Shown piece after piece: positions 9,809 to 18,278 of a stretch of 64,000 nucleotides of DNA. The stretch covers positions 66,375 to 130,374 of the forward strand of contig CAWJBI010000049.1 in assembly GCA_963841065.1 (NCBI GenBank). The letters are read 5' to 3'. How positions within the stretch are numbered: the first letter of the stretch is position 1; each line of letters opens with the position of its first letter. The position numbers and the translations under genes are program-made. The notes under the pieces are model-generated. The model made no database searches and was not told where the DNA came from. It worked only from the letters and a program-made list of their open reading frames with translations. Origin of the DNA: M0108 sp963841065. GTDB taxonomy: Bacteria > Pseudomonadota > Gammaproteobacteria > Chromatiales > Chromatiaceae.

Positions 9809-10618
9809 CTACTGCAAATAGACGGTTCTGTAGCTTACCCGGCCGTCCCGGTACTCGTAGAGGCGAAAGGTGCTTTGTCGCCCCCAGGAACCGGACACGG
9901 GGGGGGCGACGAAGAGGGGCACATCGCCTATCCAGTGCAGCTCATCCTTGTGGTAATGGCCGGTGAAGATCGCCTTGACGTTATGGCCGCGCACCAGGGC
10001 CTCCCAGCGCTGGCGGTTCTCCGCCGCCCAGCCGGGATAGATGACGTTACGAAAGTGGCCACCCACGGGCGGGGAGTGCTGGAACAGCAGTACCGGGCGG
10101 TCACCCGCCTGCTTGAGGGCCTTCTCCAGCTCCGCCAGGGGGTCGTAGCCGGAGATGACGGGCCAGTCCCGCGCCAGCGTCTCGACATAGAGGAAGATGG
10201 CCACCACCCCGCCGAATTCCTCGCTGCGCACCAGGGGGCCGAAGCGTTCCAGATAGACGGCGAGGGCCTTATCCGCATCCGTCTTGTGCAGGTCATGGTT
10301 ACCGGGGACATAGAAGTGGGGCGCCTGCAGGCCCGCCATCACCTCCAGGGTCTGGTCCACCACCGTCGGCTCCAGGATGAGGTCGGCCAGGATGTCGCCC
10401 GTGTGGGCGACAAACTCCACCGGCACCGGGAGCTGATTGATCAGCTCGACCACCCGCCGGCCGCGCTCCAGGTTGTCATCGGCCCCGAAGTGGCTGTCGG
10501 TCATTTGTACGAAGTAGAAGTGTTCCGCGGCGGCCCGGGCGGGGACTGCCAGGACCCAGATGAGCAGGAGGAGGCCGAGAGGCGCGCGGGGGAGGGATCT
10601 CATGGCGGGGAACCTCAT
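9809..10618 (-). CDS. Secreted calcineurin-like metallophosphoesterase
   Basis: A 269-residue protein with an N-terminal signal peptide (basic start, Leu-rich core, cleavage near AVPARAAA). It carries the ordered metal-binding motifs of the calcineurin-like fold: DSHFG (first Asp and His), HTGDILADL (GD), PGNHDL (GNHD), FQHSP and GHYHKD (GHxH). These bind a dinuclear metal centre for phosphomonoester or diester hydrolysis in the periplasm. The substrate is unknown. A second ATG five codons in is an alternative start. It is convergent with rlmB and divergent from ribBA. Confidence 0.82.
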   Translation of the reverse strand: MRFPAMRSLPRAPLGLLLLIWVLAVPARAAAEHFYFVQMTDSHFGADDNLERGRRVVELINQLPVPVEFVAHTGDILADLILEPTVVDQTLEVMAGLQAPHFYVPGNHDLHKTDADKALAVYLERFGPLVRSEEFGGVVAIFLYVETLARDWPVISGYDPLAELEKALKQAGDRPVLLFQHSPPVGGHFRNVIYPGWAAENRQRWEALVRGHNVKAIFTGHYHKDELHWIGDVPLFVAPPVSGSWGRQSTFRLYEYRDGRVSYRTVYLQ

Positions 10619-10792
10619 GGAGGGTCAAGGGAAGGGCGACGGGACACCTGGAAATGTGGGCGGGGGCGCGAACGGCAAGGCGGGCGGTGCGCCTGAATGC
10701 GGGCCGGATCGGCAAAAACGCGGATTTCGCCCCCGCCAATTTGCTAAACTCCCGCGCTTGTTGTTAGCCAACCGGGAAGCGCAGCTGTTGCA

Positions 10793-11917
10793 ATGAACCT
10801 GAATACCACGGAAGAGATCATCGAGGACCTGCGTCAGGGCAAGATGGTCGTCATCATGGATGACGAGGACCGGGAGAACGAGGGCGACCTGCTCCTGGCG
10901 GCGGACCGGGTGACGCCGGAGGCGGTGAACTTCATGGCCAGGTATGGCCGGGGGCTCATCTGCCTGACCCTGACCAAGGAGCGCTGCGAGCGGCTGCGGC
11001 TGCCCCTCATGGTCCTGGATAATCAGGCCCCCCATTCCACCGCCTTCACCCTCTCGATCGAGGCGGCCAGGGGCGTCACCACCGGCATCTCGGCGGCGGA
11101 TCGGGCGACGACCATCCGCGCCGCGGTCGCCCCCGAGGCCCAGCCCCGGGACCTGGTGCATCCGGGGCATATCTTCCCCCTCATGGCGGAGCCCGGTGGC
11201 GTTCTGGTGCGCGCGGGTCATACCGAGGCGGGCTGCGACCTGGCGCGGCTGGCGGGTCTGGAGCCGGCGGCGGTCATCGTCGAGATCCTCAACGAGGACG
11301 GCGGCATGGCGCGACGCCCGGACCTGGAGCACTTCGCCGCCGCCCATGACCTCAAGATCGGCACCATCGCCGACCTGATTCACTATCGCGTCAGCCATGA
11401 AAAGACGGTCAAGCGCGAGTGCGATTGCGAGCTGCCCACCGAGTTCGGCACCTTCCGCATCCTGGCCTATCGGGACAGTATCGATAACGACCTGCACCTG
11501 GCCCTGGTGCGGGGTACCATCGCCCCCGAGCGCCCGGTCCTGGTCCGCGTCCATCTCCAGAATTCCCTCTGTGACCTCTTTGGTACCCAACACCCCGGCT
11601 GTGGCTGGCCCCTGCGGGAGGTGATGCGCCAGGTGGCCAAGGCGGAGGAGGGGGTCATCGTGGTGCTGCGCAATCGCGACCGGGTCGAGGACCTGCTGGG
11701 CCGTTTCAAGGCCCTCGGGCCCGGCACCCCGGCGGCGGAGGGGCTGGCCGCGCGCCGTCAGGATCGCAGCGAGCTCCGGACCTATGGTATCGGCGCCCAG
11801 ATCCTGGCGGACATCGGGGTGCGCAAGATGCGCGTCATGAGCGCCCCGCGGGCGATGCACGGTATCTCCGGCTTCGAGCTGGAAGTGGTCGAATACGTCG
11901 GTAGCGACATCAGCTAG
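10793..11917 (+). CDS. ribBA: RibBA-type protein: DHBP synthase with degenerate GTP cyclohydrolase II half (RibBX-like)
   Basis: The N-terminal 200 residues are 3,4-dihydroxy-2-butanone-4-phosphate synthase, with DDEDRENEGDLL, RYGRGLICL and HPGHIFPL all present; this makes one of the two riboflavin precursors from ribulose 5-phosphate. The C-terminal half aligns with GTP cyclohydrolase II, but its zinc site is missing: where the enzyme has the Cys-rich RCDCG block, this protein reads LCDLFGTQHPGCGWPL. It ends with TYGIGAQILADIGV. Such RibBX variants are known in Proteobacteria and need a separate RibA. It heads a block with ribH, nusB, thiL and pgpA. No FMN riboswitch is visible upstream. Confidence 0.88.
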   Translation: MNLNTTEEIIEDLRQGKMVVIMDDEDRENEGDLLLAADRVTPEAVNFMARYGRGLICLTLTKERCERLRLPLMVLDNQAPHSTAFTLSIEAARGVTTGISAADRATTIRAAVAPEAQPRDLVHPGHIFPLMAEPGGVLVRAGHTEAGCDLARLAGLEPAAVIVEILNEDGGMARRPDLEHFAAAHDLKIGTIADLIHYRVSHEKTVKRECDCELPTEFGTFRILAYRDSIDNDLHLALVRGTIAPERPVLVRVHLQNSLCDLFGTQHPGCGWPLREVMRQVAKAEEGVIVVLRNRDRVEDLLGRFKALGPGTPAAEGLAARRQDRSELRTYGIGAQILADIGVRKMRVMSAPRAMHGISGFELEVVEYVGSDIS

Positions 11918-11962
11918 CGGTTCCCGGGTTGACGTATCCAGTCGCCGGGGGGCCGGGAACCG
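11918..11962 (+). other. Hairpin between ribBA and ribH
   Basis: CGGTTCCCGG (11918-11927) begins immediately after the ribBA stop and pairs perfectly with CCGGGAACCG (11953-11962). No T-run follows, so it is more likely a processing or stability hairpin in a polycistronic mRNA than a terminator. Confidence 0.4.
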
Positions 11963-12055
11963 GGGGCGGATGCGCCTGCCCTTAAGCCACGACCCGCGGT
12001 GGCCAGAGCCATTTTCTCAATCCTGACAGTCTTTAATCCGTAACACCCATCGGTA

Positions 12056-12529
12056 ATGACCATGATCAAGACCCTAGAGGGCGACCTGCGGGTTGCCAAC
12101 ACGCGCTTTTGCCTGCTGGTAACGCGCTTCAATGCCTTTGTCGTGGAGAGCCTGCTGGCGGGCGCCATCGACACCCTCAAGCGCCACGGTGCCGAGGAGT
12201 CCGACCTGGTGGTGGTGCGCGTTCCCGGCGCCTTCGAAATGCCGGTGGCCGCCCAGCGCATCGCCGCCAAGGGTGGTTTCGACGCCATCGTCGCCCTCGG
12301 CGCCGTCATTCGTGGCGGCACGCCCCACTTCGACTATATCGCGGGCGAGTGCGTCAAGGGCCTGGCCCATGTCAGCCTCCAGTACGGTCTGCCGGTGGCC
12401 TTCGGCGTCCTGACGGTGGATTCGATCGAGCAGGCCATCGAGCGGGCGGGTACCAAGGCGGGTAACAAGGGTGCCGAGGCGGCCATGTCCGCCATCGAGA
12501 TGGTCAACGTGCTGCGCCAGCTCGACTGA
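12056..12529 (+). CDS. ribH: Lumazine synthase (RibH)
   Basis: 6,7-dimethyl-8-ribityllumazine synthase condenses the RibBA product with aminoribityl-pyrimidinedione in the penultimate step of riboflavin synthesis. The protein has 157 residues and shows the family motifs FNAFVVESLL, VPGAFEMPVAA, ALGAVIRGGTPHFDYI (catalytic His) and PVAFGVLTVDS (phosphate-binding). ATG 12062 is an alternative start two codons in. The stop is followed after one base by nusB, so the two are tightly coupled. Confidence 0.93.
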   Translation: MTMIKTLEGDLRVANTRFCLLVTRFNAFVVESLLAGAIDTLKRHGAEESDLVVVRVPGAFEMPVAAQRIAAKGGFDAIVALGAVIRGGTPHFDYIAGECVKGLAHVSLQYGLPVAFGVLTVDSIEQAIERAGTKAGNKGAEAAMSAIEMVNVLRQLD

Positions 12530-12530
12530 G

Positions 12531-13166
12531 ATGTCAGGACGCCGTAGCCAGGCGCGGCGCTATGCCGTGCTCGCCCTCTATCAGTGGCAGATCACCGGCC
12601 TGGCGCCGGCCGATATTGTCCGTCATTTCTTTGATGACCCCGCCTGGATGCAGGTGGTTGCCGAGGGGCTGGGCCTCCACAAGGGCGAGCAGCAATCGGT
12701 GGCGGACGCCCTCTATGACATGGCCCTCTTTCAGGAACTGGTGCGGGGCGTGCCCGAGCAGGTCGAGGACCTGGACCGCCAGCTCCAGACCGTCCTCGAC
12801 CGGCCCTTGATCCAGGTCACCCCCGTGGATCTGGCCATCCTGCGGCTCGGGGTTTACGAGCTGGCCCACAGCCTCCGCATCCCCTTCCGCGCCATCCTCA
12901 ACGAGGCCGTGGAACTGGCCAAGGAATTTGGCAGCACCGATGATAGCCATCGCTACGTCAACGGCATCCTCGATCGGCTGGCCCGCACCCTGAGGCCGGA
13001 GGAATTCACGGCTGCCCCCGTCCCGGCAACCCCGCGGGTCTCCCGAGCGGGGTCCTCGGTGGCCTCCAGGCCCGCCCGGCCCGCGGCCGCCGCGCCGCCG
13101 GAGGCGCCGGCGACCCTCGCGACAGCGGAGCCCCCATTGGCGCCGGTCCCGGACGGCGACGCCTGA
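12531..13166 (+). CDS. nusB: Transcription antitermination factor NusB with long C-terminal tail
   Basis: NusB binds boxA RNA with NusE/S10 during rRNA antitermination. The all-helical core is clear: RRYAVLALYQWQITG near the start, LIQVTPVDLAILRLGVYEL and RAILNEAVELAKEFGS in the middle, then YVNGILDRLART at about residue 150. Beyond that the protein carries about 55 extra residues rich in Pro, Ala and Arg, low-complexity and probably disordered, giving 211 residues against about 140 in typical NusB. ATG 12531 is used because it follows the ribH stop directly. Confidence 0.9.
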   Translation: MSGRRSQARRYAVLALYQWQITGLAPADIVRHFFDDPAWMQVVAEGLGLHKGEQQSVADALYDMALFQELVRGVPEQVEDLDRQLQTVLDRPLIQVTPVDLAILRLGVYELAHSLRIPFRAILNEAVELAKEFGSTDDSHRYVNGILDRLARTLRPEEFTAAPVPATPRVSRAGSSVASRPARPAAAAPPEAPATLATAEPPLAPVPDGDA

Positions 13167-13173
13167 GGCGTCC

Positions 13174-14181
13174 TTGTCGGAATTCGCCCTCATCCGTACC
13201 CACTTCGCCCGGCTCGGGGCGGAGCGGGGCGATGTCGTCCTGGGGGTTGGCGACGACTGCGCCCTGTTGCGGGTGCCGCCGGACCAGGAACTGGCGGTCA
13301 GCATCGACACCCTGGTGGCCGGCGTCCATTTCCTGGCCGATGTCGATCCCCGGGCCCTGGGCCACAAGTGCCTGGCGGTGGGCCTGAGCGATCTCGCCGC
13401 CATGGGGGCGACACCGGCCTGGGCGACCCTGGCCCTGACCCTGCCCGCGGAGGACCCGGCCTGGCTCGGGGCCTTTGCCGCGGGTTTTGACGCCCTGGCC
13501 CGGGCGCATGGGGTGGCCCTCGTCGGCGGCGACACCACGCGCGGGCCCCTGAGCATCGCGGTGCAGGTCCATGGCCTGGTGCCAGCGGGGCAGGCCATCC
13601 GCCGCTCCGGGGCCCGGCCCGGCGATCTGGTCTGCGTCAGCGGCACCCTGGGCGATGCCGGGCTGGCCCTGCGCGGCCTGCTGGCGGGGGAGCCCGTCGC
13701 GGCCTTCCCGCGCGCCCGTCTGGAGCGGCCGACGCCGCGGCTGGCCCTGGGTCTCGCCCTGCGCGGCCTGGCGACGGCCATGATCGACATCTCCGACGGC
13801 CTGCTGGCGGACCTGGGGCATATCCTGGAGGAGAGCGCCGCCCGGGCGGGCGCCCCGGGGCCCCAACCGCTCGGCGCCGAGATTCGCCTGGCCGACCTGC
13901 CCCTGTCACCACCCCTGCGGGCCCATCTCGCCGGGACCCCGGACTGGGCCCTGCCCCTGGCCTCGGGCGACGACTACGAACTCTGCTTCACCCTGCCCCC
14001 GGACCAGTTGGCCAGCCTCGCCGCCCTGTCCCAGCGACTGGACTGCCCCCTGACCCCCATCGGCCGCATCCTGGCCGGGACCGAGGGGGAGGCCGGGACG
14101 GGTCTGATCTGCCGCTGCCCGGATGGCTCCACCTGGACTCCCCGACGGACGGGCTTCAACCACTTCCCGGACCCGGGCTAG
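13174..14181 (+). CDS. thiL: Thiamine-monophosphate kinase (ThiL)
   Basis: ThiL phosphorylates thiamine monophosphate to the active cofactor thiamine diphosphate. The 335-residue protein shows the PurM-like ATP-grasp features: GVGDDCALL near the N-terminus (metal-binding Asp pair), SIDTLVAGVHF, GLSDLAAMGATP, VGGDTTRGP, MIDISDGLLADL and ASGDDYELCFT. The start is TTG at 13174, 7 bases after the nusB stop; no ATG is available without losing the first conserved strand. It lies in the rib-nusB-thiL-pgpA order common in gammaproteobacteria. Confidence 0.92.
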   Translation: MSEFALIRTHFARLGAERGDVVLGVGDDCALLRVPPDQELAVSIDTLVAGVHFLADVDPRALGHKCLAVGLSDLAAMGATPAWATLALTLPAEDPAWLGAFAAGFDALARAHGVALVGGDTTRGPLSIAVQVHGLVPAGQAIRRSGARPGDLVCVSGTLGDAGLALRGLLAGEPVAAFPRARLERPTPRLALGLALRGLATAMIDISDGLLADLGHILEESAARAGAPGPQPLGAEIRLADLPLSPPLRAHLAGTPDWALPLASGDDYELCFTLPPDQLASLAALSQRLDCPLTPIGRILAGTEGEAGTGLICRCPDGSTWTPRRTGFNHFPDPG

Positions 14182-14185
14182 GGCC

Positions 14186-14674
14186 ATGACCGATCCCACA
14201 CCCATCAAACCCCGTTGGGACTGGCGCCGACCTCACCACTGGATCGCCTTCGGCTTTGGCGCGGGTCTCTCGCCCCTGGCCCCGGGCACGGTCGGCACCC
14301 TCGCCGCCATTCCCCTTTATCTGGTCCTCCAAGCCCTGTCGCCCCTCGGTTACCTGCTGGTGCTGGCGGTCATGTTCCTGGTGGGCCTCTGGGCCTGCGA
14401 CAAGACGGCCCGCGAACTCGGCGCCAGCGATCCCGGCGCTATCGTCTGGGACGAAATCCTCGGCTTTCTGGTCACCATGGCCCTGGCCCCCCCGGGGTGG
14501 ATCTGGATTCTCCTGGGTTTTATCCTCTTTCGCCTGTTCGACATCCTCAAGCCCTGGCCGATCGGGGCCCTGGACCAGCGGATCAAGGGCGGCCTCGGCA
14601 TCCTCCTGGACGACCTGGTCGCCGGGGTCATGGCCTGGGGTCTGCTGCAACTCGTGCTGGCCCTGAGCCGCTAA
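14186..14674 (+). CDS. pgpA: Phosphatidylglycerophosphatase A
   Basis: A 162-residue inner-membrane phosphatase that makes phosphatidylglycerol from phosphatidylglycerophosphate. The family signature is present: GLSPLAPGTVGTLAAIP near residue 30, IVWDEILGF (catalytic acidic cluster), FRLFDILKPWPI and GLGILLDDLVAGV near the C-terminus, with three or four membrane helices. ATG 14186 is 4 bases after the thiL stop. Confidence 0.92.
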   Translation: MTDPTPIKPRWDWRRPHHWIAFGFGAGLSPLAPGTVGTLAAIPLYLVLQALSPLGYLLVLAVMFLVGLWACDKTARELGASDPGAIVWDEILGFLVTMALAPPGWIWILLGFILFRLFDILKPWPIGALDQRIKGGLGILLDDLVAGVMAWGLLQLVLALSR

Positions 14675-14718
14675 CCCCAGCCCGGGGTGACCATCCTTAT
14701 CCTGGAGCCATACCCCTC

Positions 14719-15270
14719 ATGCCCATCCCGTCCCGACCCTTGACCGCCTCCCCCATGAATCGCCGGTGCTTCCTGGTCACCGCCACGGGTCTGGCCCTGG
14801 CGGCCCTCTCCCCGTCCGCCTGGTCGCTGGCCAAGGGCCTGACGCCTCTGGAGACGCCCGCGCCCGCGCCAGCCTTGCGGCTGCAAGACCTGCAGGGCAA
14901 TACCATCGATCTCGCCCAATACCGGGGGCGCGTGGTGCTGGTCAATTTCTGGGCTACCTGGTGCCCGCCCTGCCGCAAGGAATTCCCCTCCCTGGGTCGG
15001 GTGCGCAAACTCTTCAAGCCCGAGGAGTTCGAGGTCCTGGCCGTGAACGTGGACGAAGACCGGGAAACGGCCCTGGCCTTTGCGGGGTCGCCGGGCTTCC
15101 CGGTCCTGCTCGACTCCAACTCGAAGGCGACCATGACCTGGCCGATCAAGGGCCTGCCGACCAGTTTCCTCATCGATCCCCAGGGGCGGCTGGCCTTCAG
15201 CCTCGCCGGCGAACAGGAATTCGACGGCCCGGAGGTGGTGGCCGCGATTCGGGGCCTGCTGCAACCCTGA
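14719..15270 (+). CDS. TlpA-like periplasmic thioredoxin with Tat-like leader
   Basis: A 183-residue thiol:disulfide oxidoreductase of the TlpA/ResA group. The thioredoxin motif is FWATWCPPCRKEFPSL, with CPPC as the redox pair; GLPTSFLIDPQG carries the cis-Pro loop. The leader includes NRRCFL followed by a hydrophobic stretch and an Ala-X-Ala-like site, which resembles a twin-arginine signal, though a Sec signal is also possible. ATG 14719 and ATG 14755 are both plausible starts. A role in cytochrome c maturation or periplasmic thiol balance is typical of the family. The integron remnant begins about 50 bases downstream. Confidence 0.82.
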   Translation: MPIPSRPLTASPMNRRCFLVTATGLALAALSPSAWSLAKGLTPLETPAPAPALRLQDLQGNTIDLAQYRGRVVLVNFWATWCPPCRKEFPSLGRVRKLFKPEEFEVLAVNVDEDRETALAFAGSPGFPVLLDSNSKATMTWPIKGLPTSFLIDPQGRLAFSLAGEQEFDGPEVVAAIRGLLQP

Positions 15271-15321
15271 AGGGCGGGCCGGGGCTCCAGCCATGGGGCA
15301 AAACCCTGGGTTTGTGCCCGT

Positions 15322-15600
15322 CTAGCGCCCGGCTTGGCCGTATCCTTTCGAGTTCCGCCAGCAGGTGGCTACCGCGTGACGCGCCTGTTGCCGCTGGAGG
15401 TCGGACTGGTTCCTGGTTCGCAGTTTCTCGTCAAAGGGCGGAAAACTTCGTGGTTCCGTCGGTTCCAAGGCATATTTATGGCAAAAATCCAAATAGTAAC
15501 GAAGCCACTTGTGGTAGTACGGGTGCTGCTCCGACGGCACGTCCTTCCGCGCCAACAGAGTTTCGTAGAGCCGGGCCAGATCGGGGGGAATTGCCAGCAT
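15322..15600 (-). pseudogene. N-terminal remnant of an integron-type tyrosine recombinase
   Basis: The minus strand encodes 92 residues. The first 80 match the N-terminal SAM-like core-binding region of integrases commonly annotated as integron integrases: IPPDLARLYETLL, then YYHKWLRYYLDFCHKY, then a FDEKLRTRNQSDLQRQQA-type segment. The frame stops at 15322 and no catalytic domain (R, H-x-x-R, Y) follows, so three quarters of the gene are gone. It points away from the cassette array with an attI-like core 254 bases upstream of its start, the usual integron layout. Whether it was a true IntI cannot be proven from this N-terminal scrap. Confidence 0.65.
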
Positions 15601-15724
15601 GTCAGGATCTCGCGCCGCTGCCTATCCAGTGATTATTGAATGAGTTACAGCAAGGAAGCCTATAAGCTCATATTATTCTTGTCAAGTGAAGTGAACCGCG
15701 GTTTAATCAGCAAGTACCACCTGA

Positions 15725-15773
15725 GGTGATTAGCGTCGAAACTCAGCTATGCTGAACATTAGCGCTAATCACC
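15725..15773. repeat. Palindrome with nested hairpin upstream of the integrase remnant
   Basis: GGTGATTAGCG (15725-15735) pairs perfectly with CGCTAATCACC (15763-15773), and inside the loop TCAGC (15743-15747) pairs with GCTGA (15751-15755). It lies between the integrase start and the attI-like core, where a binding site for the integrase or its regulator could sit. It has neither the AAC nor the GTT ends of an attC site. Confidence 0.55.
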
Positions 15774-15853
15774 CTACCTGAAGAGTGGTAGAATGATCTG
15801 GCTGGCGGGCTATCATCCTTGAGGGGGAGATAGGCGGATCCATACAATTCATT

Positions 15854-15860
15854 GTTGAAC
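15854..15860 (+). other. attI-like core site (GTTGAAC)
   Basis: GTTGAAC fits the GTTRRRY recombination core. The next seven bases extend a 14-base complementarity with 18272-18285, the segment that precedes the first attC loop; this is how the two ends of an inserted cassette relate. It marks the left edge of the first cassette-like unit and lies on the 5' side of the integrase remnant. Confidence 0.6.
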
Positions 15861-16025
15861 TAATCCGCTCCGCGGGGCTTATCGGAGCCATTCCGAAAGA
15901 CCAATGGATTGGCAATAGTCCGCCCCTGCATCCATTACCGGTCCCGGCCGGCACCCCAGCAACCTACGCCCCATCGTCCACACTCGCCTGCGACCCAATC
16001 CGGGTCGTTGATCGAGGATCCGACG

Positions 16026-16874
16026 ATGACATCCCTGCGCGAGCGCATGATCACGGCCATGCAGATGCGTGGCTTCTCCCCGCGCACCCACGCGAGTTAT
16101 CTCGACGCGGTGCGCGGCCTGGCCAAGTACACCCACCGCGCCCCGGATACGCTGGAGCGGGGCGATCTCAAGGACTACTTCGAGCACCTGGTCACGAAGC
16201 GCAAGCTCGCCCCGGCCAGCGTGCGCCTGTCCTACAACGGCATCCGCTTCCTTTACCTTCAGGTCTTGGACTGGCCGGCCCTGGACCTGGAGGTGTCCCT
16301 GCCCAAGCGCCCCCAGCGCATCCCGGGGCTGTTGACCCGCGCCGAGGTCGCCGCGATCCTGGCGGCCTGCCCGAATGCCCGCTACCGCGCCATGCTGACC
16401 CTGTGCTACGGCTGCGGGCTGCGCTTAAGCGAGGTGCTCGCGGTGCGGGTGACCGACATCGACGGCGAGCGCAGGCTGTTGCGCGTCGAGCAGGGCAAGG
16501 GGGCCAAGGACCGCCTGGTGCCGCTCTCCCCGACCCTGCTGGAGCACCTGCGCGCCTACTGGCGGCTGTATCGCCCAGCCGACTGGCTGTTCGCCGGGCG
16601 CACCGGCGAGCCGCTGTCCCCGACCAGCTTGCAGAAGGCCTTCACCCAGGCCAAGCGCCAGGCCGGGGTGACCAAGGTCGGCGGCATTCATGGGCTGCGC
16701 CATGCCTACGCCACCCATCAATTGGCGGCAGGTCTGCAGGTGGAGCGCCTGCAACGGCTGATGGGGCATGCCAATATCCAGACCACCCTGCGCTATGTCC
16801 ATTGGCTGCCCAGTGCCAGCGAGGGCGAGGGGGCGCTGGACCTGATCGCCCAATTGGGGGCCAGCCATGTCTAG
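16026..16874 (+). CDS. Tyrosine recombinase/phage-type integrase of an IS91-group element
   Basis: A 282-residue site-specific recombinase. The N-terminal SAM-like DNA-binding domain begins MTSLRERMITAMQMRGFSP. The catalytic residues are all present: Arg in YGCGLRLSEVL, Lys in GKGAKDR, HGLRHAYATH (H-x-x-R), GHAN and the nucleophile in TLRYVHW. ATG 16026 gives the conserved start; the frame is open further upstream without family features. It overlaps the transposase gene by 8 bases, so both are cotranslated. In IS91-type elements such partners are accessory; a function in resolving or targeting is inferred. Confidence 0.87.
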   Translation: MTSLRERMITAMQMRGFSPRTHASYLDAVRGLAKYTHRAPDTLERGDLKDYFEHLVTKRKLAPASVRLSYNGIRFLYLQVLDWPALDLEVSLPKRPQRIPGLLTRAEVAAILAACPNARYRAMLTLCYGCGLRLSEVLAVRVTDIDGERRLLRVEQGKGAKDRLVPLSPTLLEHLRAYWRLYRPADWLFAGRTGEPLSPTSLQKAFTQAKRQAGVTKVGGIHGLRHAYATHQLAAGLQVERLQRLMGHANIQTTLRYVHWLPSASEGEGALDLIAQLGASHV

Positions 16875-18006
16875 GCACTCCCTGCAAGCGGTCATCCACG
16901 CCTGTCTCGGGGACCCGGACGACGCCGGCTTGAACCCCCGCCAGCGCCAGGTCTGTCACCACCTCCTGGACTGCCGCACCGCCGCCCTGGGCGGTTTCTG
17001 CCTGGAGTGCGACCAGTGCCAGGACCGCGCCTTTCTGTACCACGCCTGCCGCGACCGCCATTGCCCGCGCTGCCAGCGCCGGGCCTCCCAGGACTGGTGC
17101 GAGCGCCAGCGTGCGGCGGTCTTGCCGGTGACCTACCACCACCTGGTCTTCACCCTCCCCGATACCCTCAACGGCTGGGTCGAGGTCCATCCCCAGGAGG
17201 TCTATGGCCTGCTGTTCGAGACGGTGTGGGCGACCCTGTCGGCCTTCGGCACCGACCCCAAGCGCCTGGACGGGCAACTGGGCATGACCGCGGTGCTGCA
17301 CACCTGGGGCCAGACCCTGGTGCGTCATGTCCATCTGCACTGCCTGGTCCCCGGTGGGGCCATCACCGCCGGGGGCGCCTGGCACCCGGCCACGAGCACC
17401 TACCTGTTCCCGGTGCGGGCCCTCTCCCGGCACTTCCGCGGCGGCTTTGTCAGCCGACTGCGCCGCGCCTTCGAGGCCGGGCAACTCCCGCGCCTGCGGG
17501 ACCGGGCGGAGGTGGACCGGGTCCTCAAGGCCCTGATGGGAAAAGAATGGGTGGTCTACTCCAAGCCCTGTCTCGGTCGCACCGAGACGGTGGTGGACTA
17601 CCTGGGGCGCTACAGCCACCGCGTGGCCCTGTCCGACAGCCGCCTGCTGAGTTTCGACGGCGAATCGGTCGAACTGGCCTACAAGGACTACCGCGACGGC
17701 GGCCAGAAGATCATGACCCTGACCGGCGAGGAACTGGTTCGGCGCTTCCTGCTCCACGTCCTTCCCAAGGGCTTCATGCGCGTGCGCCACTTCGGCTTCC
17801 TGGCCAACCGTTGCCGGGCCCGACGCCTGACCGAGATCCGCGCCGCCCTTGAGGCCCCGCCACCGCAAGCCCCCGACGCCAAGGAGGAAACCGCCCCCTT
17901 CGACGGCTACCCCTGCCCCAAGTGTCGCAAGGGGCGGCTGCAGGTGATCGCCCATCTGGCCCCTCAGCGCCGCGACCCAGGAGGTCCGACCCGCTCGCCG
18001 CCCTGA
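16867..18006 (+). CDS. IS91-family rolling-circle transposase (HUH, Y2)
   Basis: A 379-residue transposase. The N-terminal zinc-binding region has CLECDQCQDRAFLYHAC and RHCPRCQ. The HUH motif is HVHLHCLVPGG, and the tyrosine pair is in VVDYLGRYSHRVALSD (two Tyr four residues apart), the nicking residues for rolling-circle transposition. A second C-terminal CxxC (CPKCRKG) is present near residue 355. Length is normal for the family and the frame is intact, so the protein may be active. Confidence 0.92.
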   Translation: MSRHSLQAVIHACLGDPDDAGLNPRQRQVCHHLLDCRTAALGGFCLECDQCQDRAFLYHACRDRHCPRCQRRASQDWCERQRAAVLPVTYHHLVFTLPDTLNGWVEVHPQEVYGLLFETVWATLSAFGTDPKRLDGQLGMTAVLHTWGQTLVRHVHLHCLVPGGAITAGGAWHPATSTYLFPVRALSRHFRGGFVSRLRRAFEAGQLPRLRDRAEVDRVLKALMGKEWVVYSKPCLGRTETVVDYLGRYSHRVALSDSRLLSFDGESVELAYKDYRDGGQKIMTLTGEELVRRFLLHVLPKGFMRVRHFGFLANRCRARRLTEIRAALEAPPPQAPDAKEETAPFDGYPCPKCRKGRLQVIAHLAPQRRDPGGPTRSPP

Positions 18007-18278
18007 CCGCACGCCGAGCCCCGTCTGTCCTGACAGGCCGCCCCGCGGCCTGCGATTGCGCTCGTCCGAAACCACAGAAATCGGCTAATCTTGACCCCCA
18101 AGCGCCACTCAACGGCCCCTTCGGAGCCCCCAGGATGCCCGGTTTCCGCCCCCATCGCCGCTGCACGCTCCCTGACCGGAACCTCCCGCGGGTGCCTGCC
18201 GCCCCCATCCAGGGGATACAATCCCCTATACCCGACCCGGATCGAGCCCGCCCCGGGCACCGTGCCGGGATCGGATTA

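Noticed and set aside
10620..10792. Possible FMN riboswitch before ribBA
   Set aside because: The conserved FMN-element blocks and their stems are not present; the region is only GC-rich leader sequence.
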